A stretch of DNA of 64,000 nt from SIAQ01 sp963767835. Its GTDB lineage: Bacteria; Planctomycetota; Planctomycetia; Gemmatales; Gemmataceae. Position numbers and translations under genes: made by a program. Below are positions 9,144-17,048 of the stretch, one piece after another. Positions within the stretch are counted from its first letter, which is position 1. Each line of letters starts with the position of its first letter. Location: assembly GCA_963767835.1 (NCBI GenBank), contig CAVYFY010000017.1, positions 103,103-167,102 on the forward strand, in the 5' to 3' direction. Below the pieces are notes generated by a model. The model had not been told where the DNA came from. It ran no database searches and was given only the letters and a program-made list of their open reading frames with translations.

Positions 9144-9397
9144 CTACCGGTCTCGGCTCGGAAAGCATCACGTTCGGATTCGATGTCTTCCTGGGAGCGG
9201 AAACCAGTGCCACGCGCCTCGAGCACGGCGCGAGCCTCCTGCAATCGCTGCCACCAGTCCTTTTTTCCCTGCATCGGTGATGGGGCCGGCTCGATGGTGA
9301 TCTGCACCGGACCAGCCGGCAGCGGGACTTTCTGGTCCAGCGTCAGGGCGCCGTCCGCGGTCACGTTTCCGCTCAAGACGATGGATGAATTGGTCAT
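9140..9397 (-). CDS. Antitoxin-like small protein, probable orphan
   Basis: An 85-residue protein starting MTNSSIVLSGNVTADGALTL, with a beta-hairpin segment (VPLPAGPVQITIEP) and a charged C-terminal helix (WWQRLQEARAVLEARG, then an EDIESERDAFRAE tail). The hairpin plus 'ERDAFRAE' tail is what I associate with antitoxins placed before PIN toxins in planctomycetes. No toxin follows. Its stop codon falls inside the decayed DUF4058 end, so its own C-terminus may have been altered by that junction. Confidence 0.55.
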   Translation of the reverse strand: MTNSSIVLSGNVTADGALTLDQKVPLPAGPVQITIEPAPSPMQGKKDWWQRLQEARAVLEARGTGFRSQEDIESERDAFRAETGR

Positions 9398-9460
9398 CGA
9401 TTGCTGTCCTCAATCACAGGCATTTTCCCACGGATTATCATATCGCCTTTCTGATCTACT

Positions 9461-10096
9461 TCATTCTTCCACCACCGGCATCACCCCGGTCTCGACAATC
9501 ACCTGCAACTCACGCGGCAACACCGACCAGGTGGTCTGATACGTCGCCTCCAGCGGCACCTTGATGTGGCGGCCTTCAAACAAAAACAGCGGCATGTCGG
9601 GCAGTGCGTCCCCAACCGCGATCGGCTCGACGTAAGCGGCTTTCGCCCGGCCCGCGTCATAGGATGCGAGGATGCGATCCTTGCCCGCCGGGAATTCGAA
9701 CTGTACGTCCTCTTCCTCGAACTCGTCCCAGATCTCCCGGTGGACGCCGAACGGATCGCGTTTCGTCGGAGGAAAGAGATCGATGACGAGCAAGTGCACG
9801 CCGGCCTCAATGAATTCCAGACTTTTCTCGAGGAACTCCTTGAACGCCCGCTTGGAATCCTTGTTGCCCGGCGAAACGATCTCGATGACCGCAATTGTGC
9901 GGCCCAGCTTTTGTTTGACGACAATGCGATTGGCGAGATCAGCGTAGGACTCTTTCGTCCCCGCCCTCTCAACAAGGGCCGCCAACCCCTTCGGCAACAG
10001 GCCCGCATTCATGGCGTCCTTGACATAGATCGACCATGTCTGATGGAAATCGTGGAAAAGCCGCGCGTAAACACGAGTCCAATCGTGAACTGGCAT
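9461..10096 (-). CDS. DUF4058 family protein with internal deletion
   Basis: A 211-residue DUF4058 protein, a family of unknown function with a nuclease-like core that is abundant in planctomycetes and cyanobacteria. It begins with the family signature MPVHDWTRV and contains VIEIVSPGNK, LVIDLFPP and DMPLFLFEGRHIKVPLE. Compared with the paralogue at 54467 (243 residues) it lacks roughly 35 residues after GLLPKG, the block that holds ALAEQ and FGPDVLTL. The start is set by the family motif; the frame is open to 10147. A decayed copy of its 3' end lies at 9106-9143. Confidence 0.8.
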   Translation of the reverse strand: MPVHDWTRVYARLFHDFHQTWSIYVKDAMNAGLLPKGLAALVERAGTKESYADLANRIVVKQKLGRTIAVIEIVSPGNKDSKRAFKEFLEKSLEFIEAGVHLLVIDLFPPTKRDPFGVHREIWDEFEEEDVQFEFPAGKDRILASYDAGRAKAAYVEPIAVGDALPDMPLFLFEGRHIKVPLEATYQTTWSVLPRELQVIVETGVMPVVEE

Positions 10097-10278
10097 CGCG
10101 AACCCTCCGACAGGAAATTGCCGCTCATTCGGCTGGTTTCTTATCAATTATCATATCGGCACGTCAGCCTGTGATGCCGTTCGCAAGAATATTTCATTTT
10201 CTCTGAAAGAATTCCCTTGTTCCCGCCATTTATCTCTTGGCGACCTTGTTTGACCACACCCCTGCGAAGGAGAATGCC

Positions 10279-10818
10279 ATGAGCCGAGTGAAAATGTTGA
10301 TCCGCTTGATTGCCCTTACCTTCGCCTCGCTAGTGCTGACGCTGCCGGCCTACGGGCAGTATAGAGGAGGCCGGTCCAGCGCGGCACAAGGGGGGATGCA
10401 AGGTCAATGCCAGAAGGGGCAAGGTCAGAGCGGCATGGGCATGAATTCCCGCTTCGGCGGCGGCATGGGGATGGGAATGAATTCTCCCTATGGCGGCATG
10501 GGCATGGGCAACGGCATGCAGAATCCGATGGGCATGGGCTATGGAATGCAGATGCAGAATCCCTACGGACAAATGGGCGGATTCCAGAACCCCTTCGCGC
10601 AATACGGCAACATGCAAAACATGATGGGGCAGGGATACGGAATGCAGAACCTCACGCCGCAACAGCTGGCCCAGATGCAAGCGCTGATGCAGCAAATGCA
10701 GGCCATCATGCAACAAAACGCCATCGCCCAGCAAAACCTGCAACTGCAGGCGGGCAACGCTCAACAGAACGTCAATCCATTCCAGCAAGCGTTTCAAGGC
10801 AATGGCCAGCAGAGATAG
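10279..10818 (+). CDS. Exported Met/Gln/Gly-rich low-complexity protein
   Basis: About 179 residues: signal peptide (LIRLIALTFASLVLTLPAYG) and then a biased sequence of Gly, Met, Asn and Gln with repeats such as MGMG, GMQNP and NPYGQMGG. It ends in a Gln-rich helix (LMQQMQAIMQQNAIAQQNLQ). No enzyme fold is visible. Met-rich exported proteins can bind copper, but here that is only a thought. Start chosen at the ATG after GAAGGAG, 42 bases inside the open frame. It converges on nadA with a 4-base gap. Confidence 0.75.
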   Translation: MSRVKMLIRLIALTFASLVLTLPAYGQYRGGRSSAAQGGMQGQCQKGQGQSGMGMNSRFGGGMGMGMNSPYGGMGMGNGMQNPMGMGYGMQMQNPYGQMGGFQNPFAQYGNMQNMMGQGYGMQNLTPQQLAQMQALMQQMQAIMQQNAIAQQNLQLQAGNAQQNVNPFQQAFQGNGQQR

Positions 10819-10822
10819 CGCA

Positions 10823-11749
10823 TCAATGCAGCAGGCTCCGCTGCACCACCGCGCGGGCCCGCTCGAACTCTGGTTGCCAGGCGATTTCCGGCGTGCCATT
10901 GAGCAGGCAATCGCGCACCTTTTCCAGCGTGTTCAGGGCCATGTGCGGGCACTTGTTGCAGGCGCAGGTGATCCCCGGCACCGGATGATAGCGGTGGCGC
11001 GGGAATTTGCTCTGCATCTGCCACATCATGTTCGCTTCGGTGGCGACCAGGAAATCGCGTGGATCGGCAAAGGTACCGAGATATTTCAGCATCGCCTCGG
11101 TGCCGCCGATGAAATCGCTGTGTTCGCGGATGTTGGCGGGGCACTCCGGATGCGCGATCGTGATGCCCGCTGGAATCTTTTTCTTGAGCGTCAACAGATC
11201 GCCGACGCTGAAGATCTCGTGCACCATGCAAGCGCCGTCCCAAAGGATCATTTTGCGGCCCGTCACTTCTTCGAGATAGCTCCCCAGATGCCGATCAGGC
11301 ACGAACAGGATTTCCAACTCACCCGGCACCCGGCGTATGATCTCCTCGGCATTCCCCGACGTGACCACCCAATCCGATAGCGCCTTCACGCCGGCCGTGC
11401 TGTTGATGTAGGTGACGGTGTGAAATTTCCGCCCGTTCTCACGCAGCATTTCCTGATAGCGCTCCAGCTTGACGGCCGGGCAACTCTCCGCCAGGCTGCA
11501 TCCCGCCTTCAAATCGGGCAACAGCACACGTTTGTCCGGGTTGAGCATCTTCGCGGTCTCAGCCATGAAATGGACGCCGCAAAAGACGATGGTGTCGGTG
11601 CGCACCGTGGTCGCGGCCCGGGCCAGCTTCAAGCTATCGCCGGTGAAGTCGGCGAGCTCCTGGATATCGCCGTCCTGGTAATAGTGAGCGAGGATGGTCG
11701 CGTTCTTTTGTTGCTTGAGCTGGGTAATTTCGCGGACAAGATCGAGCAT
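10823..11749 (-). CDS. nadA: Quinolinate synthase NadA
   Basis: NadA condenses iminoaspartate with dihydroxyacetone phosphate to quinolinate in NAD synthesis, using a [4Fe-4S] cluster. The 308-residue protein begins MLDLVREITQLKQQKNATIL and contains AHYYQDGDIQELAD, VFCGVHFMAETAK, the DLKAGCSLAESC cluster ligand region, AHPEC and CACNKCPHMALNTLE near the C-terminus. All three ligand Cys positions are visible. Length fits the compact bacterial class. The open frame continues to 11968, but the family start is the ATG at 11749. No nadB or nadC is adjacent. Confidence 0.96.
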   Translation of the reverse strand: MLDLVREITQLKQQKNATILAHYYQDGDIQELADFTGDSLKLARAATTVRTDTIVFCGVHFMAETAKMLNPDKRVLLPDLKAGCSLAESCPAVKLERYQEMLRENGRKFHTVTYINSTAGVKALSDWVVTSGNAEEIIRRVPGELEILFVPDRHLGSYLEEVTGRKMILWDGACMVHEIFSVGDLLTLKKKIPAGITIAHPECPANIREHSDFIGGTEAMLKYLGTFADPRDFLVATEANMMWQMQSKFPRHRYHPVPGITCACNKCPHMALNTLEKVRDCLLNGTPEIAWQPEFERARAVVQRSLLH

Positions 11750-11910
11750 GGCAGGACTCCTTGTTTTTAGTGTGGCGGAGGATGAACCCACAGCACGGCT
11801 TTTCATTACCAGTGTATGGCTCGGCACTCGCATTGGACAATAGGCATCTCGCTTATGCGCTTGAGTTGCCGACGCGCCGCCGCTAGAATCCAGACATAAG
11901 GAGACATGCA

Positions 11911-12474
11911 ATGTCCACGATCGCGCAAACGAAACTGCTGACGGCGGAGGAGTTTTTCCTGCTGCCAAAACCCGAGGACGGCTCGCAGCAAGAACTGGTC
12001 AAAGGGGAGATCATCACCATGCCGCCGCCCGGAGGAATGCACGGGGTTTCCTGTTCCAAGGTTGACCGCAAGATCGGCTATCACATCGACAGCCCCGGCG
12101 GTCCGGGCGGCACGCTGGTTTGCAACGACGCCGGATTCGTCACCTCACGCAAACCCGATAGCGTACGCGGCCCCGACGTTTCCTATTGGTCCAAGGAACG
12201 GTTGAAAGAAGTGCCGGTCGGCTACATCGAAATCGCGCCGGACATGCTGGTTGAGGTTCTTTCGCCGAGCAACACCTCGAAGCAGATTCGTACGAAGATC
12301 AAGGAGTATTTCGCTCGGGGCGTGCGCTTGATCTGGGTTGTCGCCCCAGAAGACCGCACGCTGACGATCTATCGCACCCCGGATGAAGGCCGCGTCCTGC
12401 ACGACACCGCGACGGTGACGGGCGAAGACGTGCTGCCGGGATTTTCCTGCCGCGTGAGCGATCTTTTGCCGTGA
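11911..12474 (+). CDS. Uma2 family (DUF820) endonuclease-like protein
   Basis: A 187-residue Uma2 protein, a PD-(D/E)XK-fold family greatly expanded in cyanobacteria and planctomycetes with poorly known function. The family pattern is visible: LLTAEEFFLLP, ELVKGEIITMPPPGGMHG, the GPDVSYWSKERL strand, DMLVEVLSPSNTSKQIRTKIKEY, GVRLIWVVAPEDRTLTIYR and the LPGFSCRVSDLL end. The D-x(n)-E-V-L-S-P core carries likely catalytic residues. A GGAGA ribosome site precedes the ATG. It stands alone. Confidence 0.85.
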   Translation: MSTIAQTKLLTAEEFFLLPKPEDGSQQELVKGEIITMPPPGGMHGVSCSKVDRKIGYHIDSPGGPGGTLVCNDAGFVTSRKPDSVRGPDVSYWSKERLKEVPVGYIEIAPDMLVEVLSPSNTSKQIRTKIKEYFARGVRLIWVVAPEDRTLTIYRTPDEGRVLHDTATVTGEDVLPGFSCRVSDLLP

Positions 12475-12535
12475 GACGCCTACCCGCCTTGGATTACGGG
12501 CTGGCAGAATTGGATACGAGTCGTGTGGTTGCTTC

Positions 12536-12967
12536 ATGTTAGAACGAACGTATTGGCCGTTTCCTGTTTTGAAGGTTGACCTATCCGACCATGATAGGGA
12601 AGTCATCGCATTCTTCGAAGCTGCATATGCCGAGGGTTTTCGTCCCTACTATGAAATGTCCGCCTCGTATGGGGCCGGAGATGAGACCGGCCGAGCCGTT
12701 TTCATGATTCACCGCGGCCGGGATCAACGTTGGGAGCCCTTGCTTTGCGAGAGGAACGAGGGAGTTTCGTGCAGCAAGTTTCTGCCGCCAGAAGCCGCTG
12801 GGCACACGATCTTCATCGAAGGCTTTAGCAGTGTTTCCCAAGTAATGTTGGATTGGTGTCGTGGCAAGGATGGGCAGGTGATCTTTGCTGGATTCGCCTT
12901 GCAGCCGTGGGGAAAATCATCCGTCATTCAACTTGTTCGGCCGGCCTCGACCAAACTAAATCAGTGA
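12536..12967 (+). CDS. Hypothetical protein (143 aa)
   Basis: I do not recognise this protein. It is 143 residues long, without signal peptide or membrane segment, with alternating hydrophobic strands (TIFIEGFSSVSQVMLDWC, GQVIFAGFALQPWGKSSVIQL) that suggest a small alpha/beta fold. Cys residues are scattered without a motif. No good ribosome site is seen upstream. Base composition is a little lower in GC than neighbours. Confidence 0.5.
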   Translation: MLERTYWPFPVLKVDLSDHDREVIAFFEAAYAEGFRPYYEMSASYGAGDETGRAVFMIHRGRDQRWEPLLCERNEGVSCSKFLPPEAAGHTIFIEGFSSVSQVMLDWCRGKDGQVIFAGFALQPWGKSSVIQLVRPASTKLNQ

Positions 12968-13055
12968 ATCCCAAGCGGGCTTGCTCGTTTACAAATCGTT
13001 TCCATCGCATACGATTAGCCGCACAACAACCGGGAACTTCTCACTGGAGGATGCC

Positions 13056-14324
13056 ATGTCGCAATCCATGTTGCTTCGCGCAGGAGGTTTGGCGATGGTG
13101 CTCACGACAGCGTCGGTGGTGCTGGGCGGGCTTCCGGAGCCGGGCAAGTTGCCGCTCAAGGCCGAGTTGCCCGACCCGCTCGTCATGTTCGACGGCACGA
13201 GGATCGCCAGCAAGGAGCAGTGGACCAAGGAACGCCGGCCGGAGCTCAAGAAGCTTTTCGAGCATTACATGTATGGCCGCGCTCCCGCCTCGCCGAAGGT
13301 CAACGCCAAGATCGAACGCGTCGATCCGAAAGCGCTCGGCGGCAAGGCGACGTTGAAAGAAATCACGCTCACGCTCCAGGGCATCGATGGGCCGAAGATA
13401 CATCTGCTGCTCGTCATCCCGAACAAACGTAACGGACCGGCGCCGGTGTTCGTCGGCATGAACTTCTGCGGCAATCACGCCATCTTCGCCGATCCGAAGA
13501 TTCACCTAAACACGAACTGGATCTACGCCAACCAGAAAGGCGTGAAGGACAATCGCGCCACCGAGGCGAGCCGCGGCACGCAGGTCGATGTCTGGAACAT
13601 CGAAGACGCCATCGATCGCGGCTATGCGGTGGCGACGTTCTACTCCGGCGACGTCGATCCGGACCGCCCCGACGTGCGCGGCATCCAGACCCACTTCGGC
13701 AAGGAATACGACTGGGGCACGATCGCCGCCTGGGCGTGGGGCTATGCGCGCGTCATCGATTATCTCGTCACCGATAGCGACATCGATGCGACGAAGATCA
13801 TCGCCGTCGGCCATTCGCGGCTCGGCAAGGCGACGCTGCTGGCCGGGGCGTTCGACGAGCGCATCGCCGTGATCATCCCGCATCAAACCGGCTGCGGCGG
13901 CAGCGGGCCGAGCCGGGCCGCCATCGGCAACAAGGGGGTCGAGACCGTCAAACGCATCAACACCAGCTTCCCGCACTGGTTCAATGCGCGCTTCAAGGAA
14001 TTCAACGCGGAGCCGGAGCGCTTGCCGTTCGACCAGCATTGTCTGATCGCGTTATGCGCCCCCAGGCCGGTGCTGCTCTCGAACGCGGTCGAGGACAAGT
14101 GGGCCAATCCGGACGGCCAGTTCGAGCTGCTGATCGCCGCCGATCCGGTGTACCGCCTGGTCGGCAGCAAGGGGATCGCAGCGAAGAAGATACCCGCGGT
14201 CGGCAAATTGATGGACAGCCCGCTCGGCTACTTCATGTGCGCCGGCAGGCACTCGATGAACCGCGAAGATTGGCGGGCGTTCCTGGATTACGCGGACGCG
14301 CAGCTTCGCAAGAAGCAAACCTGA
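13056..14324 (+). CDS. CE15-like glucuronoyl esterase, exported
   Basis: An alpha/beta hydrolase of 422 residues resembling bacterial CE15 esterases, which cleave ester bonds between glucuronic acid of xylan and lignin. A signal peptide-like N-terminus (MLLRAGGLAMVLTTASVVL) precedes LFEHYMYGRAP. The nucleophile Ser lies in VGHSRLGKATLLAGAFDER, the form of the G-x-S-R-x-G-K motif in bacterial members. The candidate catalytic His is in AGRHSMNREDW, and an acidic residue in HQTGCGGSGPSR is nearby. The start at 13056 follows GGAGG at 13046-13050. Exported, it would act on plant polysaccharide outside the cytoplasm. Confidence 0.82.
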   Translation: MSQSMLLRAGGLAMVLTTASVVLGGLPEPGKLPLKAELPDPLVMFDGTRIASKEQWTKERRPELKKLFEHYMYGRAPASPKVNAKIERVDPKALGGKATLKEITLTLQGIDGPKIHLLLVIPNKRNGPAPVFVGMNFCGNHAIFADPKIHLNTNWIYANQKGVKDNRATEASRGTQVDVWNIEDAIDRGYAVATFYSGDVDPDRPDVRGIQTHFGKEYDWGTIAAWAWGYARVIDYLVTDSDIDATKIIAVGHSRLGKATLLAGAFDERIAVIIPHQTGCGGSGPSRAAIGNKGVETVKRINTSFPHWFNARFKEFNAEPERLPFDQHCLIALCAPRPVLLSNAVEDKWANPDGQFELLIAADPVYRLVGSKGIAAKKIPAVGKLMDSPLGYFMCAGRHSMNREDWRAFLDYADAQLRKKQT

Positions 14325-14477
14325 GATTGCGACCCCGACGCCAATGGCACACCGTCTTCCTCAATGAGGTTCGCGGGAGTCCTACCTCACGGGCCGCGCC
14401 GTGGCATTTGAAATGTCGTTCTCCAAAGTGCCGGCCTGCGGCATTATAATGATAATGACATCCAGAGAGGAAGCTGC

Positions 14478-15245
14478 ATGCGAATTCTGCTCACCAACGA
14501 CGACGGCGTTTACGCCCCCGGCCTGCGCGCCATCCGCAAGGAGTTGCAAAAGCTCGGCGATGTCACCGTGGTCGCGCCGGCCGGTGAGCAGAGCGCCGTC
14601 GGCCATTCGATCACGCTGCTCACGCCGCTGATCACGCAGGAGGTGCTCGATGAAGATCAGACGCCAATGGGCTGGGCGGTCGAAGGTCGGCCCGCCGATT
14701 GCGTCAAGCTTGCCTTGCTCGAATTGCTCGATTCCCCGCCCGATCTGATCGTCAGCGGGCTCAATGCCGGCTCCAACGCGGGCATCAACGTGCTCTACTC
14801 CGGCACCGTCGCGGCAGCCATCGAAGGGGCGTTCTTCCAGTGCACCAGCATCGCCGTCTCGCTCGGCACCAACAAGCCGAAACCGCCTAATTTCCCGAAG
14901 GCGGCGGAATACGCCCGCTCGGTCATCGAGCAGCTCGTGCGCCATCCGTTGGGCCGCGGCATGCTCTTCAATGTCAACATCCCGAGCCTCGACAAAGGCC
15001 CAATCCAGGGCATCCGCGTGGCCCGGCAGAACGTCGCCCCGTATCGGGAAACCTTCGATCGCCGCGTCGATCCGCGTGGCCGCACCTATTTCTGGAGCGG
15101 CCCCGACTTCGGCTGCCCCGACCCGCACCCCGACACCGACGAGACGGCCCTGCGCGAGGGTTTCATCTCGGTGACGCCGCTGCACTTCAACCTGACGCAC
15201 GCGGCGATGCTGGAAAAGATGAAGGATTGGCAATGGACGCTGTAG
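14478..15245 (+). CDS. surE: 5'/3'-nucleotidase SurE
   Basis: SurE is a metal-dependent nucleoside monophosphate phosphatase, often also acting on short polyphosphate. The 255-residue protein has the signature MRILLTNDDGVYAPGL with the metal-binding Asp pair, then VVAPAGEQSAVGHSIT, the conserved PADCVKLAL, the SGLNAGSNAGINVLYSGTVAAA metal-site loop and VTPLHFNLTH at the end. GAGAGGAAGC precedes the ATG. The short protein at 15273 follows 27 bases later and may share its transcript. Confidence 0.95.
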   Translation: MRILLTNDDGVYAPGLRAIRKELQKLGDVTVVAPAGEQSAVGHSITLLTPLITQEVLDEDQTPMGWAVEGRPADCVKLALLELLDSPPDLIVSGLNAGSNAGINVLYSGTVAAAIEGAFFQCTSIAVSLGTNKPKPPNFPKAAEYARSVIEQLVRHPLGRGMLFNVNIPSLDKGPIQGIRVARQNVAPYRETFDRRVDPRGRTYFWSGPDFGCPDPHPDTDETALREGFISVTPLHFNLTHAAMLEKMKDWQWTL

Positions 15246-15272
15246 GTTGTAAGATGCTTCTGGAGGTGAACC

Positions 15273-15590
15273 ATGATTGAAACTGCATTCTCGACTTTGC
15301 CAGCCCCGCCGATTCCCGTTTCTCTGCCAGCCCCCAGCAAGTGGGAGCGCGAATACGAGGCTTTCCGCAAGCTGCTGCCAGAGTTGCTGAAGACGCACGC
15401 GGGCCAGTTTGTCGCTGTTCATGAGGGCAAGGTGGTTGACTGCGGCAACGACAAGTTGGAGCTGGCCCTGCGCGTGCTGAAAAAAATCGGCAATGTCTCG
15501 ATTCATGTCGGCTTGGTCACCGACCAGCCGGCGCCGATTTACCGTTCCGGTGTTCTTCGAGCGATCACCACGCCGAGGACTACCGCTTAA
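15273..15590 (+). CDS. DUF5678-like small protein
   Basis: A 105-residue protein with WEREYEAFRKLLPELLKTHA, QFVAVHEGKVVDCGNDKLEL and HVGLVTDQPAPIYRSG. This pattern matches what I know as DUF5678, small soluble proteins that in planctomycetes and cyanobacteria often precede a retropepsin-like gene. No such partner follows here. GGAGG lies 8 bases before the ATG. Function unknown. Confidence 0.7.
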   Translation: MIETAFSTLPAPPIPVSLPAPSKWEREYEAFRKLLPELLKTHAGQFVAVHEGKVVDCGNDKLELALRVLKKIGNVSIHVGLVTDQPAPIYRSGVLRAITTPRTTA

Positions 15591-15683
15591 TTCGGTTCAT
15601 TTACCGCTGCGTGCTCTCTCGGATTCCAACCCGGCCTATAAACAGCGGAACGAAAAAAAAGTTTCTTTTTCATCATTTTGCGC

Positions 15684-15714
15684 TTGCAAAATATTGGGGG
15701 GGGGGGGGTACACT
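15684..15714 (+). promoter_or_regulatory. Candidate promoter with a 13-G tract in its spacer
   Basis: TTGCAA (15684-15689) and TACACT (15709-15714) are separated by 19 bases, of which 13 are an unbroken run of G (15696-15708). Each box matches 4 of 6 consensus bases. The surroundings (15640-15730) are AT-rich. It lies about 125 bases upstream of the DUF1573 gene. A change in G number would change the spacer length. Confidence 0.4.
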
Positions 15715-15840
15715 AAATTTACAATTTATGCACGTGGCCGAATTCACCGGCATCCCACTGATAAATAGCCCTCGTTGCGGCTACCGGCTCGTGCCGAACA
15801 CGGCAGGGGCCTCGGCCAGCCCCTCACGCCGGAGGTTACC

Positions 15841-16536
15841 ATGAAGCGATGGATGTATTTGGCATTATCGTTGCCGTGCTTCATTGCGTCCTTTTGGCTA
15901 ATCGCAGCGGCGTGGCCGGTTCACCAGCCCGACCTTTTCACGGAGAAGGCCGTAATTCACCTGGGCGACCTCTCCCAAGGCCAGAAAGCAGTTGTGGAGT
16001 TTGTCCTGGTAAACCACTTTTCGCAGCCCCTTGAAATCGTTGATGTCGTCAGGAGCTGCACTTGCTCAGAGGCGACGCCTGAGAGAAACCATTTGGAACC
16101 GAACGGCCGAACCGTGCTCCGGGTCGCATGGAGCACAGGGAGTTACCGAGGTCTCCACACCGTTAACGTAAGCGTCGTGTTCAAGTTGGCGGACGGCGAG
16201 GCAGGTGCGAGATCCCTCCAAGTGGAGGGAAATATCGTTCCAGACATTATTACGGAGCCCGGAAAGCTCGTATTTGATGGCACCAAGGCCGAGACTCAAT
16301 CGCTGCATTTGAGGGCGGGTAGAATTGCGCGGTTTAAGGTCTCCAGTGCCCGATGCAATCACAGAGCGTTCACTGCGTCATTGGGCGAAAACGGGGTTGT
16401 CGACGTAACCTTTGACGGGCGATCACCGGTTTATGCAAACGGCATCGAGCCGATGTTAATCCTGGCAAACGACGGCCCCAATGAGCCGAATATCATGGTG
16501 CCTTTGGAGTTGCGGGCGCCGCGGCCAAGCCAATAA
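15841..16536 (+). CDS. DUF1573 exported protein
   Basis: A 231-residue protein with an N-terminal membrane anchor or signal (MYLALSLPCFIASFWLIAAA) and an Ig-like DUF1573 domain: HLGDLSQGQKAVVEFVLVNH, a VVRSCTCSEATPER Cys pair and VLRVAWSTGSYRG. A second sandwich-like half follows. DUF1573 proteins are extracytoplasmic and of unknown role. The start at 15841 follows GGAGG. It is the first gene of a same-strand set with the Cys-rich gene (16595) and the LolA-like gene (17049), behind the G-tract promoter. Confidence 0.75.
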   Translation: MKRWMYLALSLPCFIASFWLIAAAWPVHQPDLFTEKAVIHLGDLSQGQKAVVEFVLVNHFSQPLEIVDVVRSCTCSEATPERNHLEPNGRTVLRVAWSTGSYRGLHTVNVSVVFKLADGEAGARSLQVEGNIVPDIITEPGKLVFDGTKAETQSLHLRAGRIARFKVSSARCNHRAFTASLGENGVVDVTFDGRSPVYANGIEPMLILANDGPNEPNIMVPLELRAPRPSQ

Positions 16537-16594
16537 AGGGGATCCCGCCGGCAAAGTATTCCTTTTTTGACCGCGCCTTACGAAGGAGGATTCG

Positions 16595-17005
16595 ATGGCC
16601 AGATTCGCCAACTTCTGCCGCGTTCTCGTAATCGCCGCCGTGCTGGCCGTTCCAGCCGCTCTGATAGTGGCTGCGTCGTATGCCAACGCGCAATGCTGTT
16701 CCCAATGCGCACAAACGGTATGATGTACGACGCCGGTCGGTGTTTTTTGTTCCGATTACAACGGAAATGAGGATGCGTGCACCGGTGCAATCCTCCAGAT
16801 CACAACCCAAATGGGACTATTTACCTGTGTTAATTCCGCGGCAACAAACGATTGCATACCCGATACCAACAATACAGCCGTCAAATGTTTTACGTCGTGC
16901 CCATGCACCTATGACAGTCCGGACTGCATCAAAAATGTGCGCCTGTGCGTTACGGTGTACGCCCCGGCGTACAAAACGGCTGCGTGCTCGGAGGCTGCGA
17001 GGTAG
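16595..17005 (+). CDS. Cys-rich exported protein interrupted by an in-frame TGA
   Basis: The ATG at 16595 follows GAAGGAGG and encodes a clear signal peptide (VLVIAAVLAVPAALIVAASY) ending ANA, then QCCSQCAQTV. Codon 43 is TGA (16721-16723). Beyond it the same frame stays open to 17005 and remains Cys-rich (CTTPVGVFCSDYNGNEDACT, CFTSCPCTYDSPDC, NVRLCVTVYAP), giving 136 codons in all. So the two parts belong together. TGA may be a nonsense mutation, a base-call error or, less likely, recoding. No function is recognised; the many Cys suggest disulfides or metal binding outside the cytoplasm. Confidence 0.6.
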
Positions 17006-17048
17006 CAGAACGCGTGTGGGTCTAAGAACCTAAAAAGGGGGACATAAG

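Noticed and set aside
9461..10147. Longer start for the DUF4058 gene
   Set aside because: The extra 17 residues have no family match, while MPVHDWTRV at 10096 is the typical start.
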